64,000 nt of DNA from Pseudomonas fluorescens (GTDB lineage: Bacteria > Pseudomonadota > Gammaproteobacteria > Pseudomonadales > Pseudomonadaceae). Position 1 is the first letter of the stretch. The number at the start of each line of letters is the position of its first letter. The notes under the pieces were generated by a model that saw only the letters and a list, made by a program, of their open reading frames with translations, searched no databases and was not told where the DNA came from. Below are positions 47,027-56,740 of this stretch, piece by piece. Location: NCBI RefSeq assembly GCF_902498065.1, contig NZ_CABVIR010000001.1, positions 248,001 to 312,000 of the forward strand, given 5' to 3'. Both the position numbers and the translations under genes were made by a program.

Positions 47027-48700
47027 ATGACCCAGGAAACCGGCGGCTTCGCCGCTTTTAATCTTAATCCGAATATTCTTGCAGCCGTCATCGCGACTGG
47101 CTACGAAGAGCCTTCGGCTATTCAGCAGCAATCGATCCCGATCATCATGGCCGGCCAGGACATGATTGGTCAGGCGCAAACCGGTACGGGTAAAACCGCT
47201 GCGTTCGCCCTGCCTATCCTGCATTGCATCGATCCTGCCAAGCGCGAGCCGCAAGCCCTGATCCTGGCGCCAACCCGTGAGTTGGCGCTGCAAGTAGCAA
47301 CCGCTTTCGAAACCTACGCCAAGCAAATGCCGGGCGTTACCGTTGTGGCCGTTTACGGCGGCGCGCCTATGGGCCCACAACTGAAAGCAATCCGTAACGG
47401 CGCACAGATCGTTGTCGCCACCCCGGGCCGTCTGTGCGACCACCTGCGTCGCGACGAAAAAGTCCTGTCGACCGTGAACCACCTGGTTCTCGACGAAGCT
47501 GACGAAATGCTCAAGCTGGGCTTCATGGACGACCTGGAAGTCATCTTCAAGGCTCTGCCAGCGACCCGTCAGACCGTACTGTTCTCGGCCACCCTGCCAC
47601 AGTCGATCCGTGCCATTGCCGAACGCCATCTGCGCGATCCGCAACACGTGAAGATCCAGACCAAGACTCAGACCGTTACCGCGATCGAACAGGCTCACCT
47701 GTTGGTTCACGCTGACCAGAAGACCTCGGCTGTATTGAGCCTGCTGGAAGTCGAAGACTTCGACGCCCTGATCATGTTCGTGCGCACCAAGCAAGCGACC
47801 CTGGACCTGGCCAGCGCCCTGGAAGCCAAAGGCTACAAAGCCGCTGCGCTGAACGGTGACATTGCCCAGAACCAGCGTGAGCGCGTGATCGACTCCCTCA
47901 AGGATGGCCGTCTGGACATCGTTGTGGCGACCGACGTTGCTGCTCGTGGCCTGGACGTTCCGCGCATCACTCACGTGTTCAACGTTGACATGCCGTACGA
48001 TCCGGAATCCTACGTTCACCGTATCGGCCGTACCGGCCGTGCCGGTCGCGAAGGTCGTGCACTGCTGCTGGTGACTCCGCGTGAGCGCCGCATGCTGCAA
48101 GTGATCGAGCGTGTAACCGGTCAGAAAGTTGCCGAAGTCCGCCTGCCGGACGCTCAGGCTGTTCTCGATGCCCGCATCAAGAAACTGACCAACAGCCTGT
48201 CGCCACTGGTGGCGGATGCCGAATCGACTCACGGTGATCTGCTGGATCGCCTGACTGCCGACATCGGTTGCACTCCACGTGCACTGGCCGCTGCTCTGTT
48301 GCGCAAAGCCACCAACGCTCAGGCGTTGACCCTGGCTGCGATCGAGAAAGAACGTCCACTGGTGCCGAACAACGCACCGCGTGGCGATCGTCCAGAGCGT
48401 ACCGGTGATCGTCCGGACCGTGGTGATCGTGAGCGTCGCGCTCCGGTTCCATTGGCTGAAGGTCGTGCTCGTTGCCGTACCGCGCTGGGTGCGCGTGATG
48501 GTATCGCTGCGAAAAACCTGCTGGGCGCCATCCTCAACGAAGGTGGCTTGGCTCGCGAAGCAATCGGTCGCATCCAGGTGCGTGACAGCTTCAGCCTCGT
48601 CGAGCTGCCGGAAGATGGTCTGGAGCGTCTGCTGACCAAGCTGAAGGACACTCGCGTTGCCGGTAAGCAGTTGAAGCTGCGTCGCTATCGCGAAGATTGA
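47027..48700 (+). CDS. deaD: DEAD-box ATP-dependent RNA helicase (DeaD/CsdA type)
   Basis: 557 residues from the ATG at 47027 (MTQETGGF). Unwinds RNA with ATP in ribosome assembly and mRNA decay. Motifs in order: F-x-x-L-less Q motif (GYEEPSAIQQQSIP), Walker A AQTGTGKT (about 48-55), PTRELA, TPGR, DEADEML, SAT (FSATLPQ), ARGLD, HRIGRTGRAGR (about 340). A C-terminal DbpA-like RNA-binding domain (about 480-550) follows a basic, repetitive linker (PRGDRPERTGDRPDRGDRER, core DRPERTGDRPDRGD). The linker contains tandem repeats in the DNA. Terminator follows at 48731. Confidence 0.93.
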   Translation: MTQETGGFAAFNLNPNILAAVIATGYEEPSAIQQQSIPIIMAGQDMIGQAQTGTGKTAAFALPILHCIDPAKREPQALILAPTRELALQVATAFETYAKQMPGVTVVAVYGGAPMGPQLKAIRNGAQIVVATPGRLCDHLRRDEKVLSTVNHLVLDEADEMLKLGFMDDLEVIFKALPATRQTVLFSATLPQSIRAIAERHLRDPQHVKIQTKTQTVTAIEQAHLLVHADQKTSAVLSLLEVEDFDALIMFVRTKQATLDLASALEAKGYKAAALNGDIAQNQRERVIDSLKDGRLDIVVATDVAARGLDVPRITHVFNVDMPYDPESYVHRIGRTGRAGREGRALLLVTPRERRMLQVIERVTGQKVAEVRLPDAQAVLDARIKKLTNSLSPLVADAESTHGDLLDRLTADIGCTPRALAAALLRKATNAQALTLAAIEKERPLVPNNAPRGDRPERTGDRPDRGDRERRAPVPLAEGRARCRTALGARDGIAAKNLLGAILNEGGLAREAIGRIQVRDSFSLVELPEDGLERLLTKLKDTRVAGKQLKLRRYRED

Positions 48701-48730
48701 TCCGCTCCCGGGCTGATTGATCGAACATAA

Positions 48731-48761
48731 AAAATCCCCGACTGGTTCGGGGATTTTTTTT
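48731..48761 (+). terminator. Intrinsic terminator of the helicase gene
   Basis: Arms aaatccccga and tcggggattt followed by a T tract of nine bases. Confidence 0.92.
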
Positions 48762-48790
48762 TGCCTGCGATTTGTATTGTAGGAGCGGGA

Positions 48791-50947
48791 TTATTCCGTG
48801 GTCGGGCCGCCGCCTGCCGTCACCACTTGCACGCTCATACGCGGCATCGCCAGGTCGAGCCCGGCTTCGTCCAGGTGTCGTTTCAGGGACAGGTTGAACG
48901 CGCGGGACACTTCCCATTGTTTGATCGGCGCCGTCTTGAAGCGGGCCCGCAGAATTGCATTGCCTGACTCGAAACTCTCGACCCCTTGAATCTCCAGCGG
49001 CGACCAGATATTGCGCCGTTGCAGCGGATCGTTGCGCATCTTCTGGCCGACGTCGCGCATCAGTTTGATCGCGTTGTCGATGTCCATATTGGAGGGGATC
49101 GCCACGCGGAAGATCGCGTAGCCGAATTCCCGGGAGTAGTTCTTGATGCTTTTGATTTCGCTGAACGGGATGGTGTGGACAATGCCGTCGATATCCCGCA
49201 GGCGCACGGTGCGAATGGTCAGGCCTTCGACGGTGCCGAGGTGGCCGCCGACATCCACGTAGTCGTCGATGGCCAGGGAGTCTTCGATGATGATGAACAG
49301 CCCGGTGATCAGGTCGGCGACCAGCGACTGTGCGCCGAAACCGATGGCCAGACCGATCACGCCGGCACCGGCCAGCAGCGGCGTGACGTTCATGCCCATG
49401 TTCGCCAGGGCGACGATCAGCGCGATGATGAAAATCGCCACGAACAGCACGTTGCGGATCAGCGGCATCATCGTTTGCGCGCGGGCATTGGCCAGGCCTT
49501 TGCGCGAGCGGGTGAGCGCGTGGTGCACCGCGGTGTCGCTGAGAATCCAGATCAGCCAGGCAAAAATCAGTGTGCCCCCGAGGCTGAACAGTTTGACGCT
49601 GACTTCATGGCCTTCGCCTTCGGTGAACGCAATCAGCGACATGCCCCAGACGCGCAGGCCGAGTTCGATAAACGCCAGCCACACCAGCAAGTGGGCGAGG
49701 GTGTAAAAGAAGCTTTTCAGGCGTTCGGAATACAGCGCATGGCGCTTCACCCCGCGTTGCGGTTTCAGCGCATGCCGGCGCACCAACCCGTGGATGACCA
49801 TGCACAACACCAGCAGCACGGTGCAGATCAGCGACTGGCGCAGCGCGGTGCTGGTGTCGCCGGCCGAGACAAAGGTGGCGAACAGCGAAATGGCCACCAG
49901 CACCAACGCCGGCACGAACCAGAAGGTCCCGAGAATTTCGATCGTGTCGCTGAGTGCGCGGCGGGTCAGGCGCCGTGACAGTGGTTGGTTGCGGATCAAG
50001 TGAGCGATGGGGCGGCGGAACCGCAGGATGAACAGTCCAGTGGACAGTGCGGCCAGCACGTTGGCGATGGTGGCGGCAGTGTGCGCCAAATGGCTGCCGA
50101 GGCTGGCAACCAGTCGCGGGTCGCTCAAGGCTTCGCCGAACGCGGCAAAACTGCCGATCAGCCACAACGGTCGAAAGGCCTGATGCCGCAGGATGTATAA
50201 AGCGCGGTGGCGGTGCGGCCCATCGAGCAAGGAAAAGGCGATTACGCAGATCGCCGAAAAACACGTGCCGACCACCAGTGCATAGGCCAGAACCATCGCC
50301 AGGCTTTTGCCCAGTGACGAGGGCAGGGCATAACTCATGTAGACCGTGATGAGCAAGGCAATCAGCCAGGGGCCGAGTTTGCGCAAGGCAAAACGCAGCA
50401 TGTCGAGGGCCTTGGGGTGTTGCGGCAATTCCTCGGTCAGGCCGAAGCGCATCCGCACCCGATGGCCGAGCCAGATCAGCGCGGCGGCCAGCAGGCTCCA
50501 GACCATCAGGATCATGGCGAAGGCAAAAATGATCGGCAGCCATTCATTGGCCGGCAACGCCAGGGCTGTCAGTTCATCCTTGGCCTGGTTGAATTCTTCC
50601 GACCAGTGCGTGAGCGGGCTGTCAGCGCCGGAAAACTGCTTTTCGAAATTGGCCAGCGTGCCGCCAATCAGGCCTAGCACGCCTTCTTCTTTGGCCGGTT
50701 GGGCTTTTTTGGTGGCGTCGCGCAGCTTCTTCAGGTCGGCCAGCAATTTGCTGCGTTGCTGATCGTTCTCCAGCGATTTGATGACTTCGTCGAGGGATTG
50801 CCCGAGGGGTTCTTGCGCTTCAGGCTGGGCTTTCGCCGAGCTGTTGAGCAGGCTCGGAAGACCGGCGGCCTGGGCAGGCGTGATCGGCAGCAGCGTCATG
50901 AGGCAGACGAGGAAAAGGCAAGGCAGGGCATAAAGACGAGCGAACAC
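48791..50947 (-). CDS. MscS-family mechanosensitive channel, YbiO type
   Basis: 718 residues from a GTG start. Signal peptide-like start, then a coiled-coil periplasmic part (about 45-130), several membrane helices (about 145-520), and the MscS core with the pore-lining helix GAGVIGLAIGFGAQSLVADLITGLFIIIEDS (core AIGFGAQSLVADLITG), then the cytoplasmic beta and alpha-beta domains. Gates open when membrane tension rises, releasing solutes after hypo-osmotic shock. Large form resembling YbiO/MscM. Followed on the same strand by no gene; downstream is the helicase terminator. Confidence 0.9.
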   Translation of the reverse strand: MFARLYALPCLFLVCLMTLLPITPAQAAGLPSLLNSSAKAQPEAQEPLGQSLDEVIKSLENDQQRSKLLADLKKLRDATKKAQPAKEEGVLGLIGGTLANFEKQFSGADSPLTHWSEEFNQAKDELTALALPANEWLPIIFAFAMILMVWSLLAAALIWLGHRVRMRFGLTEELPQHPKALDMLRFALRKLGPWLIALLITVYMSYALPSSLGKSLAMVLAYALVVGTCFSAICVIAFSLLDGPHRHRALYILRHQAFRPLWLIGSFAAFGEALSDPRLVASLGSHLAHTAATIANVLAALSTGLFILRFRRPIAHLIRNQPLSRRLTRRALSDTIEILGTFWFVPALVLVAISLFATFVSAGDTSTALRQSLICTVLLVLCMVIHGLVRRHALKPQRGVKRHALYSERLKSFFYTLAHLLVWLAFIELGLRVWGMSLIAFTEGEGHEVSVKLFSLGGTLIFAWLIWILSDTAVHHALTRSRKGLANARAQTMMPLIRNVLFVAIFIIALIVALANMGMNVTPLLAGAGVIGLAIGFGAQSLVADLITGLFIIIEDSLAIDDYVDVGGHLGTVEGLTIRTVRLRDIDGIVHTIPFSEIKSIKNYSREFGYAIFRVAIPSNMDIDNAIKLMRDVGQKMRNDPLQRRNIWSPLEIQGVESFESGNAILRARFKTAPIKQWEVSRAFNLSLKRHLDEAGLDLAMPRMSVQVVTAGGGPTTE

Positions 50948-51025
50948 TAGGCGGTCAACCTTGAAAGGAGCAGATCGACCGAGTGTACGAGCCCGCCAAA
51001 ATCAAAGCGAGCCAGGGGTGAGGAT

Positions 51026-51202
51026 TTATTCGTTGAGTTTGGCGAGGATCTTGAAGACGACGGTGGCGAGGATGGTCAGCATGCCGATCCACATCGCGAA
51101 CACGCCGGCATTCTTGTCACGGAAATTGAAGCCGATGGCCAGCAGGATCATCCCGGCAAGAATCGGGATCAGCATGGCGTGAAATGAAGACATTGAGATC
51201 AT
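51026..51202 (-). CDS. Small two-helix membrane protein, function unknown
   Basis: 58 residues from the ATG at 51202 (MISMSSFHAML). Two hydrophobic segments (about 9-26 and 34-52: LIPILAGMILLAIGF and FAMWIGMLTILATVVF) and a basic end AKLNE. No named domain. Small gene between mscS and the M18 peptidase, a place where I recall a similar small gene in other pseudomonads. AAGGCAG lies upstream of the start. Confidence 0.65.
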   Translation of the reverse strand: MISMSSFHAMLIPILAGMILLAIGFNFRDKNAGVFAMWIGMLTILATVVFKILAKLNE

Positions 51203-51255
51203 GAGCGACTGCCTTGTCGAAAGGGATAATTCAAGTTTAGGTGGCTTTAGCATTT

Positions 51256-51341
51256 GTAGGAGCCGGCTTGCTGCGGGCGGCGTTCCGGCGATGGCGATCT
51301 CAAGGATGCCATCGCCGGCAAGCCGGGCTCCTGCAAGGTTT
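51256..51341. repeat. Degenerate paired REP element
   Basis: tgtaggagccggcttgctgcgg and gccatcgccggcaagccgggctcctgca, with one unit disrupted (cggcgttccggcgat). The second unit abuts the M18 peptidase stop. Confidence 0.75.
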
Positions 51342-52629
51342 ACGGCAATTCCTGGCAGGCGTAGAACGCGCTCAGCACTTTGACCAGGTGTGCCAGGTCA
51401 TGGCTGCCGCACAGCTCGCGGATCGAGTGCATGGCGAACGTCGGCAGGCCGATGTCCACCGTGCGCACGCCCAAGTGGCTGGCGGTGATCGGGCCGATGG
51501 TCGAGCCGCAGCCCATGTCGCTGCGGACCACGAAGCTTTGCACCGGCACTTCTTCGGCCATGCACAGGTGGCGGAAGAACCCGGCGGTTTCGCTGTTGGT
51601 GGCGTATCGCTGGTTGCTGTTGACCTTGATGACCGGTCCGGCGTTGAGTTTCGGGCCGTGGTTGGCGTCGTGTTTGTCGGCGTAGTTAGGGTGTACGCCG
51701 TGGGCATTGTCGGCCGAGACCAGCAGGGATTTCTGAATGGTCCGTACGAATTCGTCACCTTCGGGCAACAAGCGACGCAGCGTCTGCTCCAGCATCGGGC
51801 CGTCAGCGCCGCACGCCGAGCAGGAGCCAACTTCCTCGTGGTCATTGGCGACCAGGACGCAGGTTTCGTCGGTTTCAGTCGTGAGCAAGGCTTGCAGGCC
51901 GGCATAGCAGGACAGCAGGTTGTCGAGGCGCGCGCCGGCAATGAAGTCGCCATGCAGGCCGATGACCGCTGCGCTTTGGGTGTCGTAGAAGCTCAGCTCG
52001 TAATCGAGTACCACGTCGGCGTTCAGGCCGTGCTCGAGAGCCAGTTGATTGGTGAGCACGGCGCGGAAGTCCACGCGCTCGTCACCGGCGAATTGCGCGA
52101 GGATCGGCGGCAGTTCGGTCTGGGCGTTGATCGCCCAACCCATATTGGCTTCACGATTGAGGTGAATGGCCAGGTTCGGAATGATTGCGATCGGCGTCTT
52201 GAAGTCGATCAGTTGGCTCTCGACCTTGCCGTCACGGCGGAAGGTCACGCGACCGGCCAGGGACAGGTCACGGTCGAACCAGGGCGCCAGCAGCGCGCCG
52301 CCATAGACTTCGACGCCCAGCTGCCAGAAACCCTGGCGTTGCAGTTCCGGCTGGGGTTTGACCCGCAGGCACGGGCTGTCGGTGTGGGCGCCGACCAGGC
52401 GAATGCCGCCGTGCAGCGGTGAATGACGGCCCATCTTGATCGCGACGATCGAAGAGTCGTTGCGGGTCACGTAGTAGCGGCCGTTAGCTTCGGTGGTCCA
52501 GGGCTCGCGTTCGTCGAGACGCTGATAGCCCGCCGCTTCCAGGCGCTGAACAAGGCTGGCAGTGGCATGGAACGGGGTAGGGGAGGCCTTGAGGAAGTCG
52601 ATCAGGCCTTGGTTCAACTCTTCGCGCAT
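51340..52629 (-). CDS. apeB: M18-family aminopeptidase
   Basis: 429 residues from the ATG at 52629 (MREELNQGL). Zinc aminopeptidase removing acidic N-terminal residues. Metal ligands are visible: [10 protein letters not shown] (His/Asp, about 82), DLDNRL-like segment read here as [11 protein letters not shown] (Asp), DHEEVGS (Glu/Glu, about 262-268), and [10 protein letters not shown] with a final His in FAMHSIREL. The frame extends upstream without signal. Gene order M18 peptidase, rluA, minE, minD, minC, lpxL matches other pseudomonads as I recall. Confidence 0.92.
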   Translation of the reverse strand: MREELNQGLIDFLKASPTPFHATASLVQRLEAAGYQRLDEREPWTTEANGRYYVTRNDSSIVAIKMGRHSPLHGGIRLVGAHTDSPCLRVKPQPELQRQGFWQLGVEVYGGALLAPWFDRDLSLAGRVTFRRDGKVESQLIDFKTPIAIIPNLAIHLNREANMGWAINAQTELPPILAQFAGDERVDFRAVLTNQLALEHGLNADVVLDYELSFYDTQSAAVIGLHGDFIAGARLDNLLSCYAGLQALLTTETDETCVLVANDHEEVGSCSACGADGPMLEQTLRRLLPEGDEFVRTIQKSLLVSADNAHGVHPNYADKHDANHGPKLNAGPVIKVNSNQRYATNSETAGFFRHLCMAEEVPVQSFVVRSDMGCGSTIGPITASHLGVRTVDIGLPTFAMHSIRELCGSHDLAHLVKVLSAFYACQELP

Positions 52630-52719
52630 AAGTAGCTCCAGACAGCAATGGCGCAAGTTTACCGTATTGGTCGCAGAATTGGCGGCGAGCTGATGGTGTT
52701 GCGTCTGCGTGTGATCCCT

Positions 52720-52812
52720 GTGGGAGCAGGCTTGCCCGCGAAAGCTGACTCAAGTTCAACAAAGATGTTGCCTGTGCCGCCGCCTTCGCGGGCAAGCCCG
52801 CTCCCACAGGTT
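52720..52812. repeat. Paired REP element
   Basis: tgtgggagcaggcttgcccgcg and cgcgggcaagcccgctcccaca with a roughly 45-base spacer, between rluA and the M18 peptidase. Confidence 0.88.
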
Positions 52813-52824
52813 GGAGTGTTTCGT

Positions 52825-53460
52825 CTAGAACGGTGCCGGGCACTCGAAACGCAAGCGTTCACCGGTTTGTGGGTGGGTGAAACTCAGCATGCTCGCGTGC
52901 AGGCACAGGCGTGGCCAGGCGGCCAGCGCTTGCTCGTGGGCGTAGAGCCCGTCACCCAGCAGCGGGTGGCCGATGGAGAGCATGTGCACGCGCAACTGAT
53001 GGGAGCGGCCGGTGATTGGCGTCAGTTCAACGCGGCACCAGTCGCCGCACCGTTCCAGCACACGCCAGAAGGTCAGGGCATTTTTGCCGAACTCGTGGTC
53101 TACCACATGGCGCGGCTTGGTCGGCGGGTCATAGCGCAGGGGCAGGTCGATGCTGCCGCTGTCCAGTTCCGGTTGGCCCCAGCACAGTGCGGTGTAAGCC
53201 TTTTCCGTTTCACGATCGTGAAATTGCCGGGACAACTCGCGATGCGTGTCCGGGTCTCGGGCCAACAAAATGATGCCGGAGGTTTCCCAGTCCAGACGAT
53301 GGACGATGCGGGCTTCCGGGTAGCCGTTTTCCTGCAAGCGGGTAATCAGGCAATCCTTGTTGTCATCGGCCCGTCCAGGGACGGAAAGCAGCAAGGTAGG
53401 CTTGTTCACCACCAGTACGGCGGCGTCCTGATGGATGATGTGGATGTTGGACAGCGGCAT
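52825..53460 (-). CDS. rluA: Pseudouridine synthase RluA
   Basis: 211 residues. Dual-specific synthase that modifies U746 of 23S rRNA and U32 of some tRNAs in enteric bacteria. Catalytic Asp in HRLDWETSG (about 57-65). GRSHQLRVHM and LGDGLYA follow, typical of RluA. It is short, matching RluA rather than RluC/D with S4 domain. It lies downstream of the min genes on the same strand. Confidence 0.9.
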   Translation of the reverse strand: MPLSNIHIIHQDAAVLVVNKPTLLLSVPGRADDNKDCLITRLQENGYPEARIVHRLDWETSGIILLARDPDTHRELSRQFHDRETEKAYTALCWGQPELDSGSIDLPLRYDPPTKPRHVVDHEFGKNALTFWRVLERCGDWCRVELTPITGRSHQLRVHMLSIGHPLLGDGLYAHEQALAAWPRLCLHASMLSFTHPQTGERLRFECPAPF

Positions 53461-53514
53461 TAAAACAGCCTCGTAACAAACGCCAACGGCGACTCGATCA
53501 CTTGAATACTCCTT

Positions 53515-53606
53515 TTTGCAGGAACCGGCTTGCTGGCGATGCAGGTAGCGCGGTGTAACTGATACACCGCGTTGATGCTATCGCCAGCAAGCCGGCTCCC
53601 ACACAA
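53515..53606. repeat. Paired REP element
   Basis: tgcaggaaccggcttgctggcgat and atcgccagcaagccggctcccaca; the left arm has a variant tgcagg end. Between minE and rluA. Confidence 0.85.
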
Positions 53607-53648
53607 GGGTTCGAGTGATCGAGCCGCCGTGGCTCCAGCCGGATCGAC

Positions 53649-53903
53649 TCAGCGATCTGGCAGGGTGATATTGAGTTCCAGAATCGAGCAGCTACCCTGG
53701 TTTTCCAGGGCGACATGCACGTCATCGGACCCGATATTGACGTACTTGCGGATCACCTCTACCAGCTCTTTCTGCAAGGCTGGCAAGTAATCCGGCGTAC
53801 TGCGTTGGCCGCGTTCATGCGCCACGATAATCTGTAGACGCTCTTTCGCTACCGAGGCGGTACTTGGCTTCTTGTTAGCACGAAAGAAGTCAAAAATGTT
53901 CAT
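53649..53903 (-). CDS. minE: Cell-division topological specificity factor MinE
   Basis: 84 residues. N-terminal MinD-binding and membrane-binding region (about 1-32, [28 protein letters not shown]; core [16 protein letters not shown]) and a C-terminal dimerisation domain. Stimulates MinD ATPase and drives pole-to-pole oscillation. Starts at 53903, overlapping the minD stop by one base (TAATG). Operon order minC (upstream), minD, minE. Confidence 0.97.
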   Translation of the reverse strand: MNIFDFFRANKKPSTASVAKERLQIIVAHERGQRSTPDYLPALQKELVEVIRKYVNIGSDDVHVALENQGSCSILELNITLPDR

Positions 53904-54715
53904 TACCGGCCTCCAAACAGACGCTCAAAGAATCCTTTCTTCGTCACATCGAGAAACCGATGCTCCACGGTTTTGCCCAGAAGGCGATCGACGGCATCGC
54001 TGTACGCCTGACCGGCGTCGCTCTGATCGTCGAGAATCACCGGCACGCCGGAGTTGGACGCCTTGAGTACCGCTTGGGACTCCGGAATCACACCCAGCAG
54101 GGTCACAGCGAGAATTTCCTTGACGTCTTCGACGCCGAGCATCTCGCCATCGCTGACGCGTTGCGGGTTGTAGCGGGTCAGCAGCAAGTGTTCCTTGATC
54201 GGCTCTTCGCCGTTTTCGGCGCGACGCGACTTGCTGGCCAGCAGGCCCAGCATGCGGTCCGAGTCACGTACCGAGGAGACTTCCGGGTTGGTCACGACGA
54301 TCGCTTCATCGGCGAAGTACATGGCCAGGTGCGCACCTTTCTCGATGCCGGCCGGGGAGTCGCAGACCACGAATTCGAAGTCTTCCTTCAACGCCATCAG
54401 GACTTTTTCCACGCCTTCGACGGTCAGCGCGTCTTTGTCGCGGGTCTGACTGGCGGCCAGTACGTAGAGGTTTTCCAGGCGCTTGTCTTTGATCAGGGCC
54501 TGTTGCAGGTTGGCTTCGCCGTTCACTACGTTGACGAAGTCATACACGACGCGACGTTCGCAGCCCATGATCAGGTCGAGGTTACGCAAACCGACGTCGA
54601 AGTCGACGATAACTGTTTTGTGACCGCGCAGTGCGAGGCCGGTACCAATAGCGGCACTGGTGGTGGTCTTACCCACACCACCCTTGCCGGATGTAACCAC
54701 GAGAATCTTGGCCAA
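53903..54715 (-). CDS. minD: Septum-site determining ATPase MinD (TTG start)
   Basis: 270 residues. Deviant Walker [10 protein letters not shown] (about 10-18) with signature Lys, switch motifs [10 protein letters not shown] and DSPAGIE, and the C-terminal amphipathic membrane-targeting helix ([12 protein letters not shown]). The natural N-terminus [13 protein letters not shown] begins with TTG at 54715; there is no ATG near it. The TTG may lower expression to set the MinC:MinD:MinE ratio. minC lies about 200 bp upstream and minE overlaps downstream. Confidence 0.97.
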   Translation of the reverse strand: MAKILVVTSGKGGVGKTTTSAAIGTGLALRGHKTVIVDFDVGLRNLDLIMGCERRVVYDFVNVVNGEANLQQALIKDKRLENLYVLAASQTRDKDALTVEGVEKVLMALKEDFEFVVCDSPAGIEKGAHLAMYFADEAIVVTNPEVSSVRDSDRMLGLLASKSRRAENGEEPIKEHLLLTRYNPQRVSDGEMLGVEDVKEILAVTLLGVIPESQAVLKASNSGVPVILDDQSDAGQAYSDAVDRLLGKTVEHRFLDVTKKGFFERLFGGR

Positions 54716-54916
54716 GGTGTTTCACCCCTAAGGAAAAAGGACATTTAGCCCCTGAAAAACATCTCTAGAAAAACTACTGCAGTCGGACAGCCGTGGCTGG
54801 AATCCGGTCCAGAACCGCGCTTACCTCGGGTAAACACTGCTTTTGGCCTTTTTCCTACTTCGTTTGAGCCGTTTTCGCTACGTTTTAGAGATGCTTGGAA
54901 AATGCGGCAGTATCCG
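54716..54916. other. minC-minD intergenic region
   Basis: About 200 bp, longer than expected inside a min operon. It contains an inverted pair catctcta (54763-) / tagagatg (54885-) and T-rich runs. Possible promoter for minDE; I see no clear -35/-10 pair or terminator. Confidence 0.4.
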
Positions 54917-55654
54917 TTAAAGCCGAATGATGTTCAACACATCGCCCGACAGACTGACCTGTACGCCCGCGCCCCACAGAGGGTCGCGACGCAGATCTTC
55001 CGAAACCTTGTAGTGGCCTGCGATGGAAACCAGTTCAGCGCTCATTTGCTGACAGAAAATCCTGGCTTTCGTGTCGCCTTTGACCCCGGCCAACACTCGA
55101 CCGCGCATCGGTCCGTATACATGGATGTTGCCGTCGGCGAGAAGTTCCGCGCCCGGGCTGACCGAGGAGATCACGATGAGGTCGCAACCCTGGGCATAAA
55201 TCTGCTGGCCGCCGCGTACGGGCGAGGTGATGATTTTCGTCGGTTTGATCGTGGGTTCCGGCGGTTTTTCCGGTTTCTTCGCAACGATGCCTTCAAGCGG
55301 GTCCAGCGGTCGCTCGCGTGCGCCGGACGGCGGCAGCACCGGCAGGTCGACCGCGATGGCCGCGGCGATGTCTTCGATACGGCTGGCACGGATCGCCAGG
55401 GTGCGCAGGCCATGCTGGCGACAGACGCGCATCAGGCCTGGCAGATCGACCGCGCCTTCGCTGGCCGGGAGCTTGTCCAGAGCCAGTACCAGCGGCGCGT
55501 TGCTGAAGAAGCCAGGCGCCTGGGCGACCTTGGCGGCCAGTTGCCGATCAAGGCTTTCGAGGTCATTGCGGGCCAGCTCCAGCACGGTAATGGCGAGCAT
55601 GCTGCCCTTCAACTGGAACACGGGATCCTGGTCTTGCGGTTCGATTTGGCTCAT
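54917..55654 (-). CDS. minC: Septum-site determining inhibitor MinC
   Basis: 245 residues from the ATG at 55654 ([10 protein letters not shown]), matching the usual MSQ N-terminus; upstream Met at 55663 and 55678 are less likely. N-terminal FtsZ-binding domain (about 1-105, [16 protein letters not shown]), a Pro/Lys linker (about 110-125), and a C-terminal beta-helix domain ([43 protein letters not shown]; core [19 protein letters not shown]) that dimerises and binds MinD. Stops FtsZ ring formation away from midcell. Confidence 0.95.
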   Translation of the reverse strand: MSQIEPQDQDPVFQLKGSMLAITVLELARNDLESLDRQLAAKVAQAPGFFSNAPLVLALDKLPASEGAVDLPGLMRVCRQHGLRTLAIRASRIEDIAAAIAVDLPVLPPSGARERPLDPLEGIVAKKPEKPPEPTIKPTKIITSPVRGGQQIYAQGCDLIVISSVSPGAELLADGNIHVYGPMRGRVLAGVKGDTKARIFCQQMSAELVSIAGHYKVSEDLRRDPLWGAGVQVSLSGDVLNIIRL

Positions 55655-55772
55655 GGTCGGCATACAACGGCTTGTCACTAAAAGTGCCGAGACTTATAAC
55701 GAGAACGCTCGCGAGCCGCAAGCCGGGTCGAACGATGTAGAATGCGCGGCCATTGTCTTTCCGGAACCTTTA

Positions 55773-56705
55773 ATGGATCGCCCGCGTTTTCAAAAAGCAT
55801 TTCTGATGCCGCGTTTCTGGCCGCTGTGGTGCGGCTTGGGGCTGTTGTGGCTGATTGTTCAATTGCCATACCCGGCGTTGCTGTTTATCGGACGCGGCCT
55901 TGGTGCATTGATGTATCGAGCGGCCGGCGACCGACGGCGCATTGCCCGGCGCAATCTGGAGCTGTGTTTCCCCGAAAAATCCCCCGCCGAGCGCAAACGC
56001 CTGCTCAAGGAAAACTTTGCCTCCACCGGCATCGCGTTCTTTGAAATGGCCATGAGCTGGTGGTGGTCCCGGGAGCGCCTGGCGAAACTGGCTCACGTCG
56101 AAGGGCTGGAGCATCTGAAGAAAGCGCAGCGCGAAGGCAAAGGCGTGATTTTGATGGCCGTGCATTTCACCACACTGGAAATCGGCGCGGCATTGCTCGG
56201 TCAGCAGCACACCATCGACGGCATGTACCGCGAGCACAAGAACCCGCTGTTCGATTACATCCAGCGCAATGGCCGCGAACGACACAACCTCGACTCGCTG
56301 GCGGTGGAGCGTGAAGACGTGCGCGGCATGCTCAAACTGCTGCGAGCCGGCCGGGCGATCTGGTACGCACCGGATCAGGACTACGGCGCCAAGCAAAGCA
56401 TCTTCGTGCCGCTGTTCGGGATTCAGGCCGCGACCGTCACGGCCACCAGCAAGTTTGCGCGGCTGGGCAAAGCGCTGGTGGTGCCGTTCACGCAAGAACG
56501 TCTGGCGGACGGCAGCGGTTATCGACTGGTGATTCACGCGCCGCTCGAGGGTTTTCCCGGCGAAAGTGAAGAGGCCGATTGCCTGCGGATCAACCAATGG
56601 ATCGAAGGCGTGCTGCGCGATTGCCCGGAGCAGTACCTTTGGGCCCATCGCCGCTTCAAGAGCCGTCCACCGGGCGAACCCAAGCTGTACGCCAAACGCG
56701 GTTGA
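55773..56705 (+). CDS. lpxL: Lipid A lauroyl acyltransferase, LpxL/HtrB type
   Basis: 310 residues from the ATG at 55773. Adds a secondary acyl chain to Kdo2-lipid IVA in the inner membrane. N-terminal membrane helix (about 15-40), catalytic HX4(D/E) motif HFTTLE (about 132-137), and the conserved YAPDQDYG region (about 201). The frame extends far upstream through antisense of minC but has no signal. Promoter in the gap to minC, divergent. LpxL versus LpxM cannot be separated strictly. Confidence 0.9.
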   Translation: MDRPRFQKAFLMPRFWPLWCGLGLLWLIVQLPYPALLFIGRGLGALMYRAAGDRRRIARRNLELCFPEKSPAERKRLLKENFASTGIAFFEMAMSWWWSRERLAKLAHVEGLEHLKKAQREGKGVILMAVHFTTLEIGAALLGQQHTIDGMYREHKNPLFDYIQRNGRERHNLDSLAVEREDVRGMLKLLRAGRAIWYAPDQDYGAKQSIFVPLFGIQAATVTATSKFARLGKALVVPFTQERLADGSGYRLVIHAPLEGFPGESEEADCLRINQWIEGVLRDCPEQYLWAHRRFKSRPPGEPKLYAKRG

Positions 56706-56740
56706 ACCACTGATCCCTTTAAGCACCACGGAGCGTTGCG

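Noticed and set aside
48381..48470. Repeats in the helicase linker as a separate mobile or satellite element
   Set aside because: They encode the DRPER/GDR repeats of the helicase basic linker in frame, normal for this family.
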